In this document: positions 15,354 through 25,020 of the stretch, in pieces
Position numbering within the stretch: the stretch's first letter is position 1
How the letters are laid out: each line of letters begins with the position of its first letter
Assembly (NCBI GenBank): GCA_016718805.1
Contig: JADKCP010000003.1
Coordinates: 496,001-560,000 of the forward strand
Direction: 5' to 3'
Length of the DNA: 64,000 bases
Source: Bacteroidota bacterium
Lineage (GTDB): Bacteria; Bacteroidota; Bacteroidia; UBA4408
Made by a program: the position numbers and the translations under genes
The notes under the pieces: generated by a model
Seen by the model: only the letters and a program-made list of their open reading frames with translations
Told to the model about the DNA's origin: nothing
The model's database searches: none

Positions 15354-17543
15354 ATGGCAATACACCGATTTAAAGCACTCGAAGAATTAATGGCACGAAC
15401 TCCTGTTGTGCCCGTAGATCACGGTAAAGTTAGCTCTAAATTATTTGGAGCAAACGTATTTAGTAAACAAGTAATGCAAGAGTCGCTTCCAAAAGAAGCT
15501 TACGAAAGCGTAATGATGGCAATGGAGCAAGGAACACAAATTGACCGTAAAATTGCCGGACAAGTTGCTTCTGCCATGAAAGTTTGGGCGCTCGAAAAAG
15601 GTGCAACTCATTATACACACTGGTTTCAACCTTTAACCGGTGCTACTGCCGAAAAGCACGATGCGTTTTTTGAACCAATAGGCGACGGAAAAGCCATCGA
15701 AAATTTTGACGCAGCTCAGTTAGTGCAACAAGAACCGGATGCTTCCAGCTTTCCAAGTGGAGGTATTCGCAATACTTTTGAAGCTCGCGGATATACTGCC
15801 TGGGATCCAACATCGCCTGCTTTTATTATAGGTACTACTTTATGCATACCCACCATATTTGTTTCCTATACCGGAGAAGCACTCGATTATAAAACTCCAC
15901 TTTTGAAATCAATTCATGCAATTGATAAAGCAGCTACGGAAGTTTGTCAGTATTTCGATAAAAACGTAACCAAGGTGATTGCAACCTTAGGATGGGAGCA
16001 AGAATATTTTTTGGTTGACGAAGCTTTATTTAATGCCCGCCCCGATTTAGTAATGACCGGCCGTACCTTGTTTGGACATGCTCCAGCAAAAGGCCAACAA
16101 TTAGAAGATCATTATTTTGGAACTATACCTGAACGTGTACTCAACTTTATGCGCGATTTGGAAGCCGATTGTTTAATGCTCGGTATTCCTATTAAAACTC
16201 GTCACAACGAAGTTGCTCCTAACCAGTTTGAATGTGCTCCTGTATTTGAAGAAGCCAACTTGGCCGTTGATCACAATCAATTGTTGATGGACGTGATGGA
16301 AAAAGTTGCACGCAAACACAATTTCCGAATTTTGTTGCACGAAAAACCGTTCGCAGGGGTGAATGGATCGGGCAAACACAACAATTGGAGTTTGGCCACC
16401 AACACCGGTAAAAATTTATTGTCGCCCGGAAAAACACCTAAAACCAACTTGCAGTTTCTTGCCTTCTTTGTAAACATATTAAAAGCGGTGCACGATAATG
16501 CCGATTTAATGCGCGCTACCATCGCATCTGCAGGTAACGATCACCGATTGGGAGCCAACGAAGCACCTCCCGCAATTTTCTCTGCATTTATCGGGTCTCA
16601 ATTATCACAAATATTGGATGAGTTAGAGAAAAAAGTACACAGTGGCAAAATGAGTCCTGAAGCCAAAACCGATTTAAAACTCAACTTTGCTAAGGTACCG
16701 GAGATTTTGCTTGATAATACCGACCGCAATCGTACTTCACCATTTGCCTTTACAGGAAATAAGTTCGAATTCCGTGCAGTAGGTTCATCTGCAAATTGTT
16801 CACCTTCAATGACCGTTTTAAATTTAGTATTGGCTGATCAATTGTTGATCTTTAAAAAGGAAGTAGATGCCTTGCTTGCTAAGGATGTGAAAAAAGATGA
16901 GGCCATATATCAAGTATTGAAAAAATACATTATTGAATCTAAAAAAATTCGTTTCGAAGGAAACGGTTATGGCGAAGAATGGGTAAAGGAAGCTGCAAAA
17001 AGAGGTTTATCGAACATTAAAACTACACCGGGTGCATTGGATGCAATGGTGAGCAAACGTACGCTCGATTTGTATGCACGTCATTCAATTTTGAGTCATC
17101 GTGAAATGGAAGCACGACACGAAATTGCGTTGGAAACCTACACCAAAAAAATTCAAATTGAATCACGTGTGATGGGTGATTTGGCTGTGAATCACATCAT
17201 ACCTACAGCCTTAAAATATCAAAACTTATTGATTCAAAATGTGGAAGGTTTGAAAGATATTTTTGGTGCAAGTGAATTTAAAAAGCTCGCTGAAACACAA
17301 ACCAAAATGATTATGGAAATTTCTGAACGTGTATCTGCTATTAAGGATAATGTAGATAAAATGGTAAACGAACGTAAGAAAGCCAATAAATTAGACAATG
17401 GTAAAAAACAAGCAGTTGCATATTGCGAACAAGTGAAGCCTTATTTTGACGTGATTCGCGAAAATGTTGATAAATTAGAATTGTTAGTGGATGATGAAGC
17501 ATGGCCTTTACCAAAGTACCGCGAACTATTATTTACCAAATAA
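15354..17543 (+). CDS. glnN: Glutamine synthetase type III
   Basis: A 729-aa GSIII, the large glutamine synthetase typical of Bacteroidota, which makes glutamine from glutamate, ammonia and ATP as a dodecamer. Recognisable blocks: FPSGGIRNTFEARGYTAWDPTSPAFI, the catalytic GWEQEYFLVDEALF, RHNEVAPNQFECAPVFEEANLAVDHNQ, HEKPFAGVNGSGKHNNWSL and the ATP-site NRTSPFAFTGNKFEFRAVGSS. The C-terminal GSIII-specific helical region is complete. It is a single-gene transcript with its own terminator. Confidence 0.97.
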   Translation: MAIHRFKALEELMARTPVVPVDHGKVSSKLFGANVFSKQVMQESLPKEAYESVMMAMEQGTQIDRKIAGQVASAMKVWALEKGATHYTHWFQPLTGATAEKHDAFFEPIGDGKAIENFDAAQLVQQEPDASSFPSGGIRNTFEARGYTAWDPTSPAFIIGTTLCIPTIFVSYTGEALDYKTPLLKSIHAIDKAATEVCQYFDKNVTKVIATLGWEQEYFLVDEALFNARPDLVMTGRTLFGHAPAKGQQLEDHYFGTIPERVLNFMRDLEADCLMLGIPIKTRHNEVAPNQFECAPVFEEANLAVDHNQLLMDVMEKVARKHNFRILLHEKPFAGVNGSGKHNNWSLATNTGKNLLSPGKTPKTNLQFLAFFVNILKAVHDNADLMRATIASAGNDHRLGANEAPPAIFSAFIGSQLSQILDELEKKVHSGKMSPEAKTDLKLNFAKVPEILLDNTDRNRTSPFAFTGNKFEFRAVGSSANCSPSMTVLNLVLADQLLIFKKEVDALLAKDVKKDEAIYQVLKKYIIESKKIRFEGNGYGEEWVKEAAKRGLSNIKTTPGALDAMVSKRTLDLYARHSILSHREMEARHEIALETYTKKIQIESRVMGDLAVNHIIPTALKYQNLLIQNVEGLKDIFGASEFKKLAETQTKMIMEISERVSAIKDNVDKMVNERKKANKLDNGKKQAVAYCEQVKPYFDVIRENVDKLELLVDDEAWPLPKYRELLFTK

Positions 17544-17561
17544 TTATTTTTCTTAAGGAAG

Positions 17562-17591
17562 CACCCGTTAGAAATAACGGGTGTTTTTTTT
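17562..17591 (+). terminator. Rho-independent terminator of glnN
   Basis: Perfect 9-bp stem CACCCGTTA (17562-17570) with TAACGGGTG (17575-17583), GAAA tetraloop, then eight T. Confidence 0.95.
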
Positions 17592-17634
17592 ATAGGTAAC
17601 AACTAAGGCAAATTATCCTGTATTTTTACAGCCG

Positions 17635-17892
17635 ATGAAATTTATGAGAACCGACAATCCTGCCCATTATCGCAAAAACATAAAACTGGGAGCAGAGGTT
17701 GATATTGTAAAAAAACGCGACCAAAAAACCGGTAAACGAACCCGAGGAATAGTGCAATGGATACTTACAAGTGCCGACTTTCATTCGAGAGGAATCAAAG
17801 TGCAATTGCATAATCGGGAAGTTGGCAGAGTGGTTGAAATTTTAAATAATGAAGTTCAACCTAACGAACAATCAACAGCTACACCTGCTTAA
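17635..17892 (+). CDS. ywbE: YwbE family protein (DUF2196)
   Basis: An 85-aa basic protein of the YwbE/DUF2196 family, unknown function. Signature segments are IKLGAEVDIVKKRDQKTGKRTRGIVQWILTSADFHSRGIKVQL and GRVVEIL. An upstream ATG at 17635 gives MKFMRTDNP; the internal Met4 is an alternative. The stop overlaps the convergent PD40/SPOR gene by four bases through a shared TTAA. Confidence 0.88.
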   Translation: MKFMRTDNPAHYRKNIKLGAEVDIVKKRDQKTGKRTRGIVQWILTSADFHSRGIKVQLHNREVGRVVEILNNEVQPNEQSTATPA

Positions 17893-20246
17893 TTAATTGC
17901 CTTAGGTTTATTTAATTCCTGCAATAATTTTCGTTCTCCATTTACCGTAGCAGTAATCCAGGCATCTTTGATACCCTTGGCAATTACTTTTTTCTGCAGT
18001 TGTTTTGCTTCTGCTAATGTTTCAAAATTTCCCATGGTAAATCGGGTTATGCCGTCTTGTAACAACAAAGTTTCAGCAGTTCCAAATTCTTTCAATTGTG
18101 GGTATTTAAAATTCTTAGGATGGCGATAAGCACCTATTTGAACTTTATAAAATACTCCGTATTGCGCAGTCGATTTATCGGGTGTTGTACTATTGGTTGG
18201 AGCATCAGTTAACGCTGTGTGAGTAGTATTTGTGCTACTTGCTTGCTTTGTGTTTTGATTTTCCGTAGTACCTGTTGTTGCCAATTGTTGTTGCTCAACA
18301 GCAACCGTATCGCTACTATTTTGTGTTACTTGCGAGGTGTTTTTAAGGTTAGCAGTTTGAAGGACGATTAAACTATCTTGTTTCCTTTGTTCAGCTAATT
18401 GCTGCGATTTCAATAAATAGTTTTGTGCTAAAATTCGTTTTATGGTTGCTTCGGTAGCTACACGATAAGATGAAGTATATACAGGAGTAGCCGACAAACG
18501 CTCTTCTTCCCGTTCACGGGCAAGCGCAATTAAATGATCATCGTCTAAACTCATGCTGTCGAGCTTAGAAATTTCTTCTTCGAGTTTAGAAAAAATAAAT
18601 CCTATAGTATCCTTACTTACAATGCGCTCGCCTTTAAATGCATCGTTATAAAGATGTATGTCTTGAATCACTTCTACCGCTCTACTCAGCGAAGAGGTGC
18701 CAATGTATTCAGTATGTTTTTTATAACCATTCGCTTCAAAACTAATTTTATAATTCTGGTAAGGAAGTAATACCAACAAATAATTCCCCGTTGCACTGTT
18801 CGAATAAAATTTTCCTACTTCATGATTGTCTTTTTTGTCGCGCACAATAATTTCGGCCTTTACAGGATTTTCATTACCTCTTACCTTACCTTTTATCACT
18901 GCAATTTGTGGCTTACGTCCCGGAATCCCAGGAGTAATGCTGTAAATGTCTTGCTGCCCAAGTCCTTCATCCACACCCGACGAATAATAAGCATGTGCAC
19001 CGTTTGAGCTAATTGAAATATATTTATCGTCGGTTGAGGTATTCACCGGAAATCCAATATTTTCGGGAGCACCCATCGAATCACCCAAAACTTCAGCTTT
19101 AAAAATATCGTATCCTCCAATGCTATTATGTCCTTCTGAACTAAAATAAAATAGCTTGTTATTGGGATGAATAAAAGGAGCGTCTTCGTTGTAAGCGGTA
19201 TTAATGCCGGGACCTAAATTTATTGCAGGACCCCATTCGTTATTGGCGTCCAAACTTGAGGTATAAATATCTCTTCCGCCAAAACCACCCGGACGATTGC
19301 TTGTGAAATAAATCGTTTTTTCATCGCCACTCATGCTTATACTTCCTTCCCATGAATCGCTATTGATGTTTTTATTTAGTCGTTTCGATGTTGACCAATC
19401 ATAGCCATCTAAGGTGGAAACATAAATATCGCCCTTGTCTTTTTTGCTTGCTTTATAAACAAATAATTTCTGTCCATCCACCGAAAGCGCAATAGCAGCA
19501 TCGTGGTTGTTGGTGTTGATAGTACCAAGTGGTTCGGGATACAACCAATGGGTACCTACTTTATAGGAAATAAAAATATCTTCGTAATATTCGCCTTCAC
19601 TATCAGGTCGGTTGTTCGCATTCTGTTTTCCGCCTTTACTGCGTTCACCTCGATACGTAAATATCATAAACGATTCATCGCTGGCAATTACCGGAACATA
19701 CTCCGAATTATCTGTATTTACAGGTTGTCCAATGTTATCAATACGCGTTGTAATTGGGTTTTTAATAACTTCTTTTCCGTGTTTGCAATAGTCGATAAAA
19801 TGAGTGATATCAATTTTTGTTTCTCCTTTTTTTGCAGGAATAGCAGCGTAGGTAGTAAACGATTGTATAGCTTGGTCGTAATAATAATTGTACAAATATG
19901 CCCTGCCTAAATAATAATCAATGTCAGCTAAATCGGGCTTTCTTTGTTTAACATCCTGCAAATACAGCAAAGCTTTATCGTGTTTGCTGGATGCATGTAA
20001 AAAACAAATTCCGGTTTTAAATTTAAACAATACCGATTGAGGATAGTGAGCGCAAAGACTATCAAACAAGGGCATAGCTGCAATAAAATTGTTCAAGTCA
20101 AACAACTCATCTGCCTTCATTAATAAGTTTTCATCCTGCAGACTTATGGTAGCTAAAGTATCACTAGTATTCGCTGTTTGAGAAATTGAATTAAAACATA
20201 AAAAACATCCCAACAAGACCAAATATTGCTTCAATTTTGAGCGCAT
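17889..20246 (-). CDS. Envelope protein with TPR, PD40 propeller, carboxypeptidase-regulatory and SPOR-like domains
   Basis: A 785-aa exported protein with signal peptide MRSKLKQYLVLLGCFLCFNSISQ. It has N-terminal TPR-like repeats (about 30-130), then PD40/WD40-like strands (about 180-450: IYFTSNRPGGFGGRDIYTSSL, FYFSSEGHNSIGGYDIFKAEV) and a carboxypeptidase-regulatory beta-sandwich (about 465-540, KGKVRGNENPVKAEIIV). A Gln/Thr-rich low-complexity linker follows, and then a C-terminal SPOR-like domain (about 700-775: YKVQIGAYRHPKNF ... RFTMGNFETLAEAKQLQKKV). The order matches PorE-type T9SS envelope proteins, except that SPOR replaces OmpA. SPOR domains bind denuded peptidoglycan, so a cell-wall anchoring role is inferred. 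Confidence 0.85.
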   Translation of the reverse strand: MRSKLKQYLVLLGCFLCFNSISQTANTSDTLATISLQDENLLMKADELFDLNNFIAAMPLFDSLCAHYPQSVLFKFKTGICFLHASSKHDKALLYLQDVKQRKPDLADIDYYLGRAYLYNYYYDQAIQSFTTYAAIPAKKGETKIDITHFIDYCKHGKEVIKNPITTRIDNIGQPVNTDNSEYVPVIASDESFMIFTYRGERSKGGKQNANNRPDSEGEYYEDIFISYKVGTHWLYPEPLGTINTNNHDAAIALSVDGQKLFVYKASKKDKGDIYVSTLDGYDWSTSKRLNKNINSDSWEGSISMSGDEKTIYFTSNRPGGFGGRDIYTSSLDANNEWGPAINLGPGINTAYNEDAPFIHPNNKLFYFSSEGHNSIGGYDIFKAEVLGDSMGAPENIGFPVNTSTDDKYISISSNGAHAYYSSGVDEGLGQQDIYSITPGIPGRKPQIAVIKGKVRGNENPVKAEIIVRDKKDNHEVGKFYSNSATGNYLLVLLPYQNYKISFEANGYKKHTEYIGTSSLSRAVEVIQDIHLYNDAFKGERIVSKDTIGFIFSKLEEEISKLDSMSLDDDHLIALAREREEERLSATPVYTSSYRVATEATIKRILAQNYLLKSQQLAEQRKQDSLIVLQTANLKNTSQVTQNSSDTVAVEQQQLATTGTTENQNTKQASSTNTTHTALTDAPTNSTTPDKSTAQYGVFYKVQIGAYRHPKNFKYPQLKEFGTAETLLLQDGITRFTMGNFETLAEAKQLQKKVIAKGIKDAWITATVNGERKLLQELNKPKAIN

Positions 20247-20468
20247 TTGTTTTCGATTTTAAGTATAAAGGTTAAAATATTTATTGGTTTTAAGAGACTT
20301 ATCGAAGATATTTTTCACCTGTATTATGTTCATAAAATTGCTTGAAAGTGGCGATAACAATTTTTGTATTTTCTTTTTGACTTAAGTTGTTAATTTTGGA
20401 GCGTTCAAAATCGAACTTGTTGTTATTAAACGATAACAAGGTAGATTTTATAATTAAACTTATATTTT

Positions 20469-21668
20469 ATGAAAATGATTTTCAAGTCTAAATTTTTAGT
20501 TGCGTTAGTTTTTGGTGCATGTTTAAGTTCTATAAGACTTTATGCGCAAGAAATTAATTTTATTTCTGGGGACGTTCATTCAGCCCGTGAAAAAGCTAAA
20601 GAAAGCAACAAGTTGATATTTGTTGACGCTTACACATCCTGGTGTGGTCCCTGCAAATGGATGGCAAAAAATGTTTTTACAAATCCTGAAGTAGCAGCCG
20701 TTTACAATGAAAAGTTTGTGTGTTTAAAATTGGATATGGAAAAAGGAGAAGGTGTAGAGTTTGCGCAGAAGTATGATGTAAATTCTTATCCAACCTTTTT
20801 ATTTCTTGATGCTGAAGGAAACAGAGTACATCAAACATGTGGTAAGAAGGATGCAAGTGCATTTATTAAAGATGGAAAAGATGCCCTCGTTCCGGAAACA
20901 CAATTAATTACTTTTCAAAAAAGATATGATAAAGGTGGAGAATTTGAACTTAGTTTTTTGAAAACATATGCCACTATGCTCAGCAATGCAGGAATGAATG
21001 CTGCAAGAGTTGTAGATGAACTGGTAAGTCACAATTCAGCCACCGATTTGATCAACAAAGAAGATTTTTATTTGCTAAGTGAATATGCGGAATTAGGTAA
21101 TAAACCTTTTGAATTTATTCAGCAATACCGTGAAAAGTACGAGGGCATGATTGGGACGAATGACTATACACAATTTATCCATTCAATTTTTTTGGCAGAA
21201 GCGGTGCGTGCAGCTAAAAATAAAGCATCCGATCAACTCGAAAAGACCAAGGAACTTGTTCAAAGCTATGGTGTAGAAAACAATGGAGAGTTGATAGCTC
21301 ACATGGATTGGAAGTTTGCTCAAATTGATAAATCAAATTTATTTCAGGCAGCGAAAACCTATATCGAGAGTTATAAAATGGAAGATGCTGCCGAATTAAA
21401 CAATGCTGCATGGGCAATTTTTGAAAACAGTAACGAAATGCGTCAAGTTGAAATTGCAGCCGATTGGTCGCTTAAATCTGTAAAATTAGATCGTAACTTT
21501 GCCAATACCGATACATATGCGCATCTGCTTTCAAGACTCGGTAGGGAAGATGAAGCAATGTCCATGGCAAGAGTTTCAATTGATCTCGGCAAGAAAAACA
21601 ACGAAGATACACGCGAGACAGAAACTCTTTTGAAACAATTAGAAAGTACTAAGAAACCAAGAAAATAA
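20469..21668 (+). CDS. Exported thioredoxin-fold protein with TPR-like C-terminal half
   Basis: A 399-aa exported protein with signal peptide to about residue 26 (...LYAQ). A thioredoxin domain spans about 28-145 with the redox motif WCGPC (Cys59, Cys62) in FVDAYTSWCGPCKWMAKNVF and the cis-Pro region NSYPTFLFLD. The C-terminal 250 residues are all helical and TPR-like (AWAIFENS..., AADWSLKSVKLDRNFANTDTYAHLLSRLGREDEA). Likely a periplasmic disulfide reductase or isomerase; Cys-containing cargo in this window is a plausible client (inference). It ends at a strong terminator. Confidence 0.87.
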   Translation: MKMIFKSKFLVALVFGACLSSIRLYAQEINFISGDVHSAREKAKESNKLIFVDAYTSWCGPCKWMAKNVFTNPEVAAVYNEKFVCLKLDMEKGEGVEFAQKYDVNSYPTFLFLDAEGNRVHQTCGKKDASAFIKDGKDALVPETQLITFQKRYDKGGEFELSFLKTYATMLSNAGMNAARVVDELVSHNSATDLINKEDFYLLSEYAELGNKPFEFIQQYREKYEGMIGTNDYTQFIHSIFLAEAVRAAKNKASDQLEKTKELVQSYGVENNGELIAHMDWKFAQIDKSNLFQAAKTYIESYKMEDAAELNNAAWAIFENSNEMRQVEIAADWSLKSVKLDRNFANTDTYAHLLSRLGREDEAMSMARVSIDLGKKNNEDTRETETLLKQLESTKKPRK

Positions 21669-21684
21669 GTATTAATTAAGCACT

Positions 21685-21719
21685 CAACAGCATCTCAAAA
21701 GGATGCTGTTGTTGTTTTT
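21685..21719 (+). terminator. Rho-independent terminator
   Basis: Perfect 10-bp stem CAACAGCATC (21685-21694) with GATGCTGTTG (21702-21711), then a T-rich tract. Confidence 0.93.
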
Positions 21720-21736
21720 ATGATACTCGTCAGGAG

Positions 21737-21768
21737 TTGAACTATGGGCGTAAAATTGTTTACTTTTG
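21737..21768 (+). promoter_or_regulatory. Bacteroidota-type promoter
   Basis: TTG (21737-21739), 21-bp spacer, TACTTTTG (21761-21768), matching the TTG/TANNTTTG consensus. It would drive the 330-aa gene starting at 21861, with a leader of about 85 nt. Confidence 0.6.
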
Positions 21769-21860
21769 CACCGGCTTAAACTACCTATATTCGTGAATAG
21801 TTTGCGTTGCTAAATTCAAAAAAAGTTTTTATCTAAGTATATTCATCAAAACGAATTACA

Positions 21861-22853
21861 ATGAACGATGTTTTAAAAGACCATAAATACATTAAGGCAA
21901 TCACCAAATTATCGGACGAAATCGACGACCGTTACGAATTTCACAAACAGGTTTCACCTATTTTGGTTGAGATGGGCAACGATAAAGAATTCTTAAAAGA
22001 GGTAATTCGACGCAACTTTACTGATAGTGGCTATTTATCTCAAACGTGGAGTTTGTATAACATTCCTTATTTCTTTGTATTTGAAAATGAACACGTGAAT
22101 GTAAAAATTCACTTGTTTCCTCGGCATCAAAAAAAGATAGATGGTATTGCAGCACATTGCATACATCATCACAATAATTACTTGCTTACCAGCAATGCAT
22201 TTTTTGGTTCCGGTTACGAAAGTATGCTGTTTAATAAAGAGGTAAATCTCAATGAAAATGATTTGAGCGTAAAGCTAAAAGTAAGCAAGCATTTTCATCA
22301 AAAGGACTGGAATCCATCGCTGGTGGATAGTTGGGAACCACATGTGGTTTTTATTCCCGAAGCACTCTCGGCAACGCTGGTTGTTTGGACACCCGATAAA
22401 AAGCGAACTACCGATAATTTGCGTTCAAACCCGGTATTAAAGGCCATTAAAGGGCCCTTACGTTGGGCGATTCATACCTTAGGCTTAACCGAAAAATTTG
22501 GTATAGCTGCTAAAAACACTTTTCAGTTTTATCCAACAAAAACTCCACTTGGCTACAAAGCTATTGAAGAAAACGAATATTTTGCACCCACGCGTGCCGC
22601 CACCGGAGTCGAAGTTGATGAATATAGCATGCGCATGATATTCGACTTTTTGCAACAAGCCGATTTAATTGAACCTGAATTTTTGAAGCAAGTAAGAGCC
22701 AATAGAGAAACGCCGGCCTATTACCATAAATGGATAGATATGGTACTACGCAACGAGAAAGTTCCGGAAGTTTTTCACCGCGAAGAAATTAATATTCCCA
22801 TCCGAGCTTATACCCGTGCCGATATTTTAGCTGCTTCTGCTGCCATCGCTTAA
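21861..22853 (+). CDS. Unrecognised 330-aa protein
   Basis: A soluble-looking protein without signal peptide or membrane helix. The N-terminal third (YIKAITKLSDEIDDRYEFHKQVSPILVEMGNDKEFLKEVIRRNF) is helical. The middle has a His-rich beta segment (VKIHLFPRHQKKIDGIAAHCIHHHNNYLLTSNAFFGSGYESMLF) reminiscent of cupin or cysteine-dioxygenase-type metal sites, but no family was recognised. An aromatic FAPTRAATGVEVDEYSMRMIFDFLQQ block and a C-terminal helix follow. It may be an iron-dependent enzyme, which is inference from the histidines alone. Its 3' end overlaps the convergent gene by 27 bp. Confidence 0.7.
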   Translation: MNDVLKDHKYIKAITKLSDEIDDRYEFHKQVSPILVEMGNDKEFLKEVIRRNFTDSGYLSQTWSLYNIPYFFVFENEHVNVKIHLFPRHQKKIDGIAAHCIHHHNNYLLTSNAFFGSGYESMLFNKEVNLNENDLSVKLKVSKHFHQKDWNPSLVDSWEPHVVFIPEALSATLVVWTPDKKRTTDNLRSNPVLKAIKGPLRWAIHTLGLTEKFGIAAKNTFQFYPTKTPLGYKAIEENEYFAPTRAATGVEVDEYSMRMIFDFLQQADLIEPEFLKQVRANRETPAYYHKWIDMVLRNEKVPEVFHREEINIPIRAYTRADILAASAAIA

Positions 22854-23303
22854 GGTTTTGCTTTCAGTGGGTTGATTTACTATTTCCTTCTTTCTAAGTT
22901 TATTTAGCAAGTAGGAAAGTGTAATAATTTCATTCGTTTCGAACCAGCTTAAAAGTAGGGCGCACCAAATACACAATGGCACCAAGCAATAAATTAAACC
23001 GTTGTACCAAAAGCCTAAGAAATTATAAACATGAGCTTTTTGAGGATTGCTTTTTAAATAAATAACCGGTAATAACTCACCTTGTTTGTAGGACACATTC
23101 GGTTCAGCTTCGAAACTATAATATGCAGTGTCAGTGCTGAATTCGACGCGTACTTGTTGCATCAAACCTGATGTATAATACAAGGCTTTCCCAGTTGTAA
23201 ATTCAGCCTTGCGAATAAATTCATACTTGTTTAAGTAGTAGTACAACGAAATAACCAGAACTCCTCCCCAAATTAAACTATTGCGTGAAATCTTTATTTG
23301 CAT
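22827..23303 (-). CDS. Two-TM membrane protein, DUF3592-like layout
   Basis: A 158-aa protein with two hydrophobic helices (NSLIWGGVLVISLYYYL near the N-terminus, and LGFWYNGLIYCLVPLCIWCALLL at about 95-120). They enclose a periplasmic beta-rich segment (GKALYYTSGLMQQVRVEFSTDTAYYSF). This layout resembles DUF3592 proteins, but the match is only structural. The last 27 bp overlap the convergent 330-aa gene. Confidence 0.65.
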   Translation of the reverse strand: MQIKISRNSLIWGGVLVISLYYYLNKYEFIRKAEFTTGKALYYTSGLMQQVRVEFSTDTAYYSFEAEPNVSYKQGELLPVIYLKSNPQKAHVYNFLGFWYNGLIYCLVPLCIWCALLLSWFETNEIITLSYLLNKLRKKEIVNQPTESKTLSDGSRSS

Positions 23304-23306
23304 CTT

Positions 23307-23410
23307 TTAAAAATCAATCGCTTCGGGTTTGTTCAACTGGTGCTCCCAATTTAAATAATGTTTTTTAGAAGCGACTAAAAGCGCATTGCATTCAGTATTA
23401 CTGTTCTTTT
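23307..23410 (-). pseudogene. 3' remnant of a paralogue of the 31235-31768 gene
   Basis: On the minus strand this short stretch reads ECNALLVASKKHYLNW, then EHQLNKPEAIDF and a stop. The final residues of the 177-aa gene at 31235-31768 are EYNALLLASKKHYLNW, EHQLNKPELID. A 51-bp block (23324-23374) is identical to 31249-31299. No start or 5' part is present, since two stops precede it. It is therefore a leftover gene end, not a gene. Confidence 0.75.
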
Positions 23411-23437
23411 TTAATAAAATAGTTCAACTTCAACATC

Positions 23438-24961
23438 TTACTCCTGCAACACAACAACCTTAGCTCGCCGTACCCCATTGCCCGATTGTAAGCGCAGAGA
23501 ATAAATGCCATTGGCCAAATTTGGTACATTTATTTGTTGAAAGGTGCTCCATTGTGGCAGACTTTGTTCATGCACTTTTTTGCCATTTATATCAAAAACT
23601 TGCAGCAAACCTTTTTGGTTTTGCCCTAATACATAGCTTATACCGAATGCTCCATTTATTGAGGGGTTGGGTACAACTTTTAAAATTTGTTCTTGGTTTA
23701 AATAGCTGTTTTTTATACCACTTAAAGTATCGCAACCACTGTTTTCGACCGGGCCTAAATAATAATTGGGGTGGTTGGGAACGGTGCCAAAATTATAGGA
23801 AGGAAGCTGGAATGAATGCTGGCGTACATCGCATAAAGTATCAGCACTATCGGGATAATTAATGTAGTTTAAGTAGGTAACTGCATTCCTTGATACAACA
23901 TAAATTTTACCATCGATGGCTCTGTACATTTGATAAAAATTAGTTGGCGATATACCTGAAATTGTATAACCATCATAGGTTGCTACTTTTTTATAGTTGA
24001 TATTGAAGGCCAAAGAATCTACATTTAACTGATAAATAAAAGAATCATTATCAAAATAAAGGTATTTTGAATTAGGCGAAAAGGTTAAGGAAGTGCACTC
24101 CAAAGAGTCTCTGATAAAAATACTTTTTAAATTACTCAAATTGCCTGTACACCTATCAAAATCAAAAATATTAATGTAGTTAATTTTAAAATTTCCTCCA
24201 CTATTGCTAATAGCATAATGCAATCCATCGGGCGAAAAAGCAGGTTGAGTGCCCGTACTGTAAAAAGTTATTGGAATTGAGAAAGTTTGGGAACTTATAC
24301 TGCTAATTCCAGTTGGTGTGAGTAAAATTTTATATACCAAATTGCTATTATCTTGTGTAACAAACACCCACCAATCGCGCCCATTTCCATGTTTGCAGGC
24401 GCCAATTCCGGCACTTACATTTACCATGGTGCTTAGCAAATTATTTTTACTTATTACTGCACCCAAGCCGTTATTAAGGCTCATATCAATAATACTATAA
24501 AAACACTGCATGCTATCGGGCAACCAGGTTGCACCCATTTGGTGAAACAACACATATTTGGATGTATCACCTGGAAATGGCAACATAAGATTGCTCGCAA
24601 TAAATGGGTAACCATAAGGTATATCAACAGTAAAATTGGAATGAAAGGCTAAGCCCGAACCATTTTGCATAGTATCGCCACTAGCATCAGCTATCCAAAA
24701 ACCATTACTGCTCATTAATAAGCTACCGTTTGCATCGCTTATATTAGCCTGTGTTCGCCTAAATTTCATTTTACGTGCGTCGGGGCTTATAAAAGGCGTT
24801 CCGTTAAAAAAATTAATGCGGCAAAGCTTGGATGTTGTATTACTATCCAAACTTGGCACAAGAGAACCAATTAGCCAATTACTATTTAAGCCCTGTGCAT
24901 TCGTTTTGTTAAACGCAAGAATAAATAGAATTGAAATAAATAGAGATATTCCTCTTTTCAT
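23438..24961 (-). CDS. Secreted WD40-like protein with T9SS type-A sorting domain
   Basis: A 507-aa exported protein with signal peptide MKRGISLFISILFILAFNKTNAQ. The body shows propeller-type repeats (PAFSPDGLHYAISN, LTFSPNSKYLYFDNDSFIYQLNV, YRAIDGKIYVVSRN). This is the layout of Bacteroidota cargo proteins beginning NWLIG and tied to gliding or surface functions. The T9SS tail starts LKVVPNPSINGAFGISYVLG and ends GIYSLRLQSGNGVRRAKVVVLQE. It lies 59 bp downstream of the giant T9SS gene and may be co-transcribed. Confidence 0.82.
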   Translation of the reverse strand: MKRGISLFISILFILAFNKTNAQGLNSNWLIGSLVPSLDSNTTSKLCRINFFNGTPFISPDARKMKFRRTQANISDANGSLLMSSNGFWIADASGDTMQNGSGLAFHSNFTVDIPYGYPFIASNLMLPFPGDTSKYVLFHQMGATWLPDSMQCFYSIIDMSLNNGLGAVISKNNLLSTMVNVSAGIGACKHGNGRDWWVFVTQDNSNLVYKILLTPTGISSISSQTFSIPITFYSTGTQPAFSPDGLHYAISNSGGNFKINYINIFDFDRCTGNLSNLKSIFIRDSLECTSLTFSPNSKYLYFDNDSFIYQLNVDSLAFNINYKKVATYDGYTISGISPTNFYQMYRAIDGKIYVVSRNAVTYLNYINYPDSADTLCDVRQHSFQLPSYNFGTVPNHPNYYLGPVENSGCDTLSGIKNSYLNQEQILKVVPNPSINGAFGISYVLGQNQKGLLQVFDINGKKVHEQSLPQWSTFQQINVPNLANGIYSLRLQSGNGVRRAKVVVLQE

Positions 24962-25020
24962 TAATAACTAAATTTAAGACACAGCTTATTTATTTCTAGT
25001 ATGTTAAGGATTATTAAATC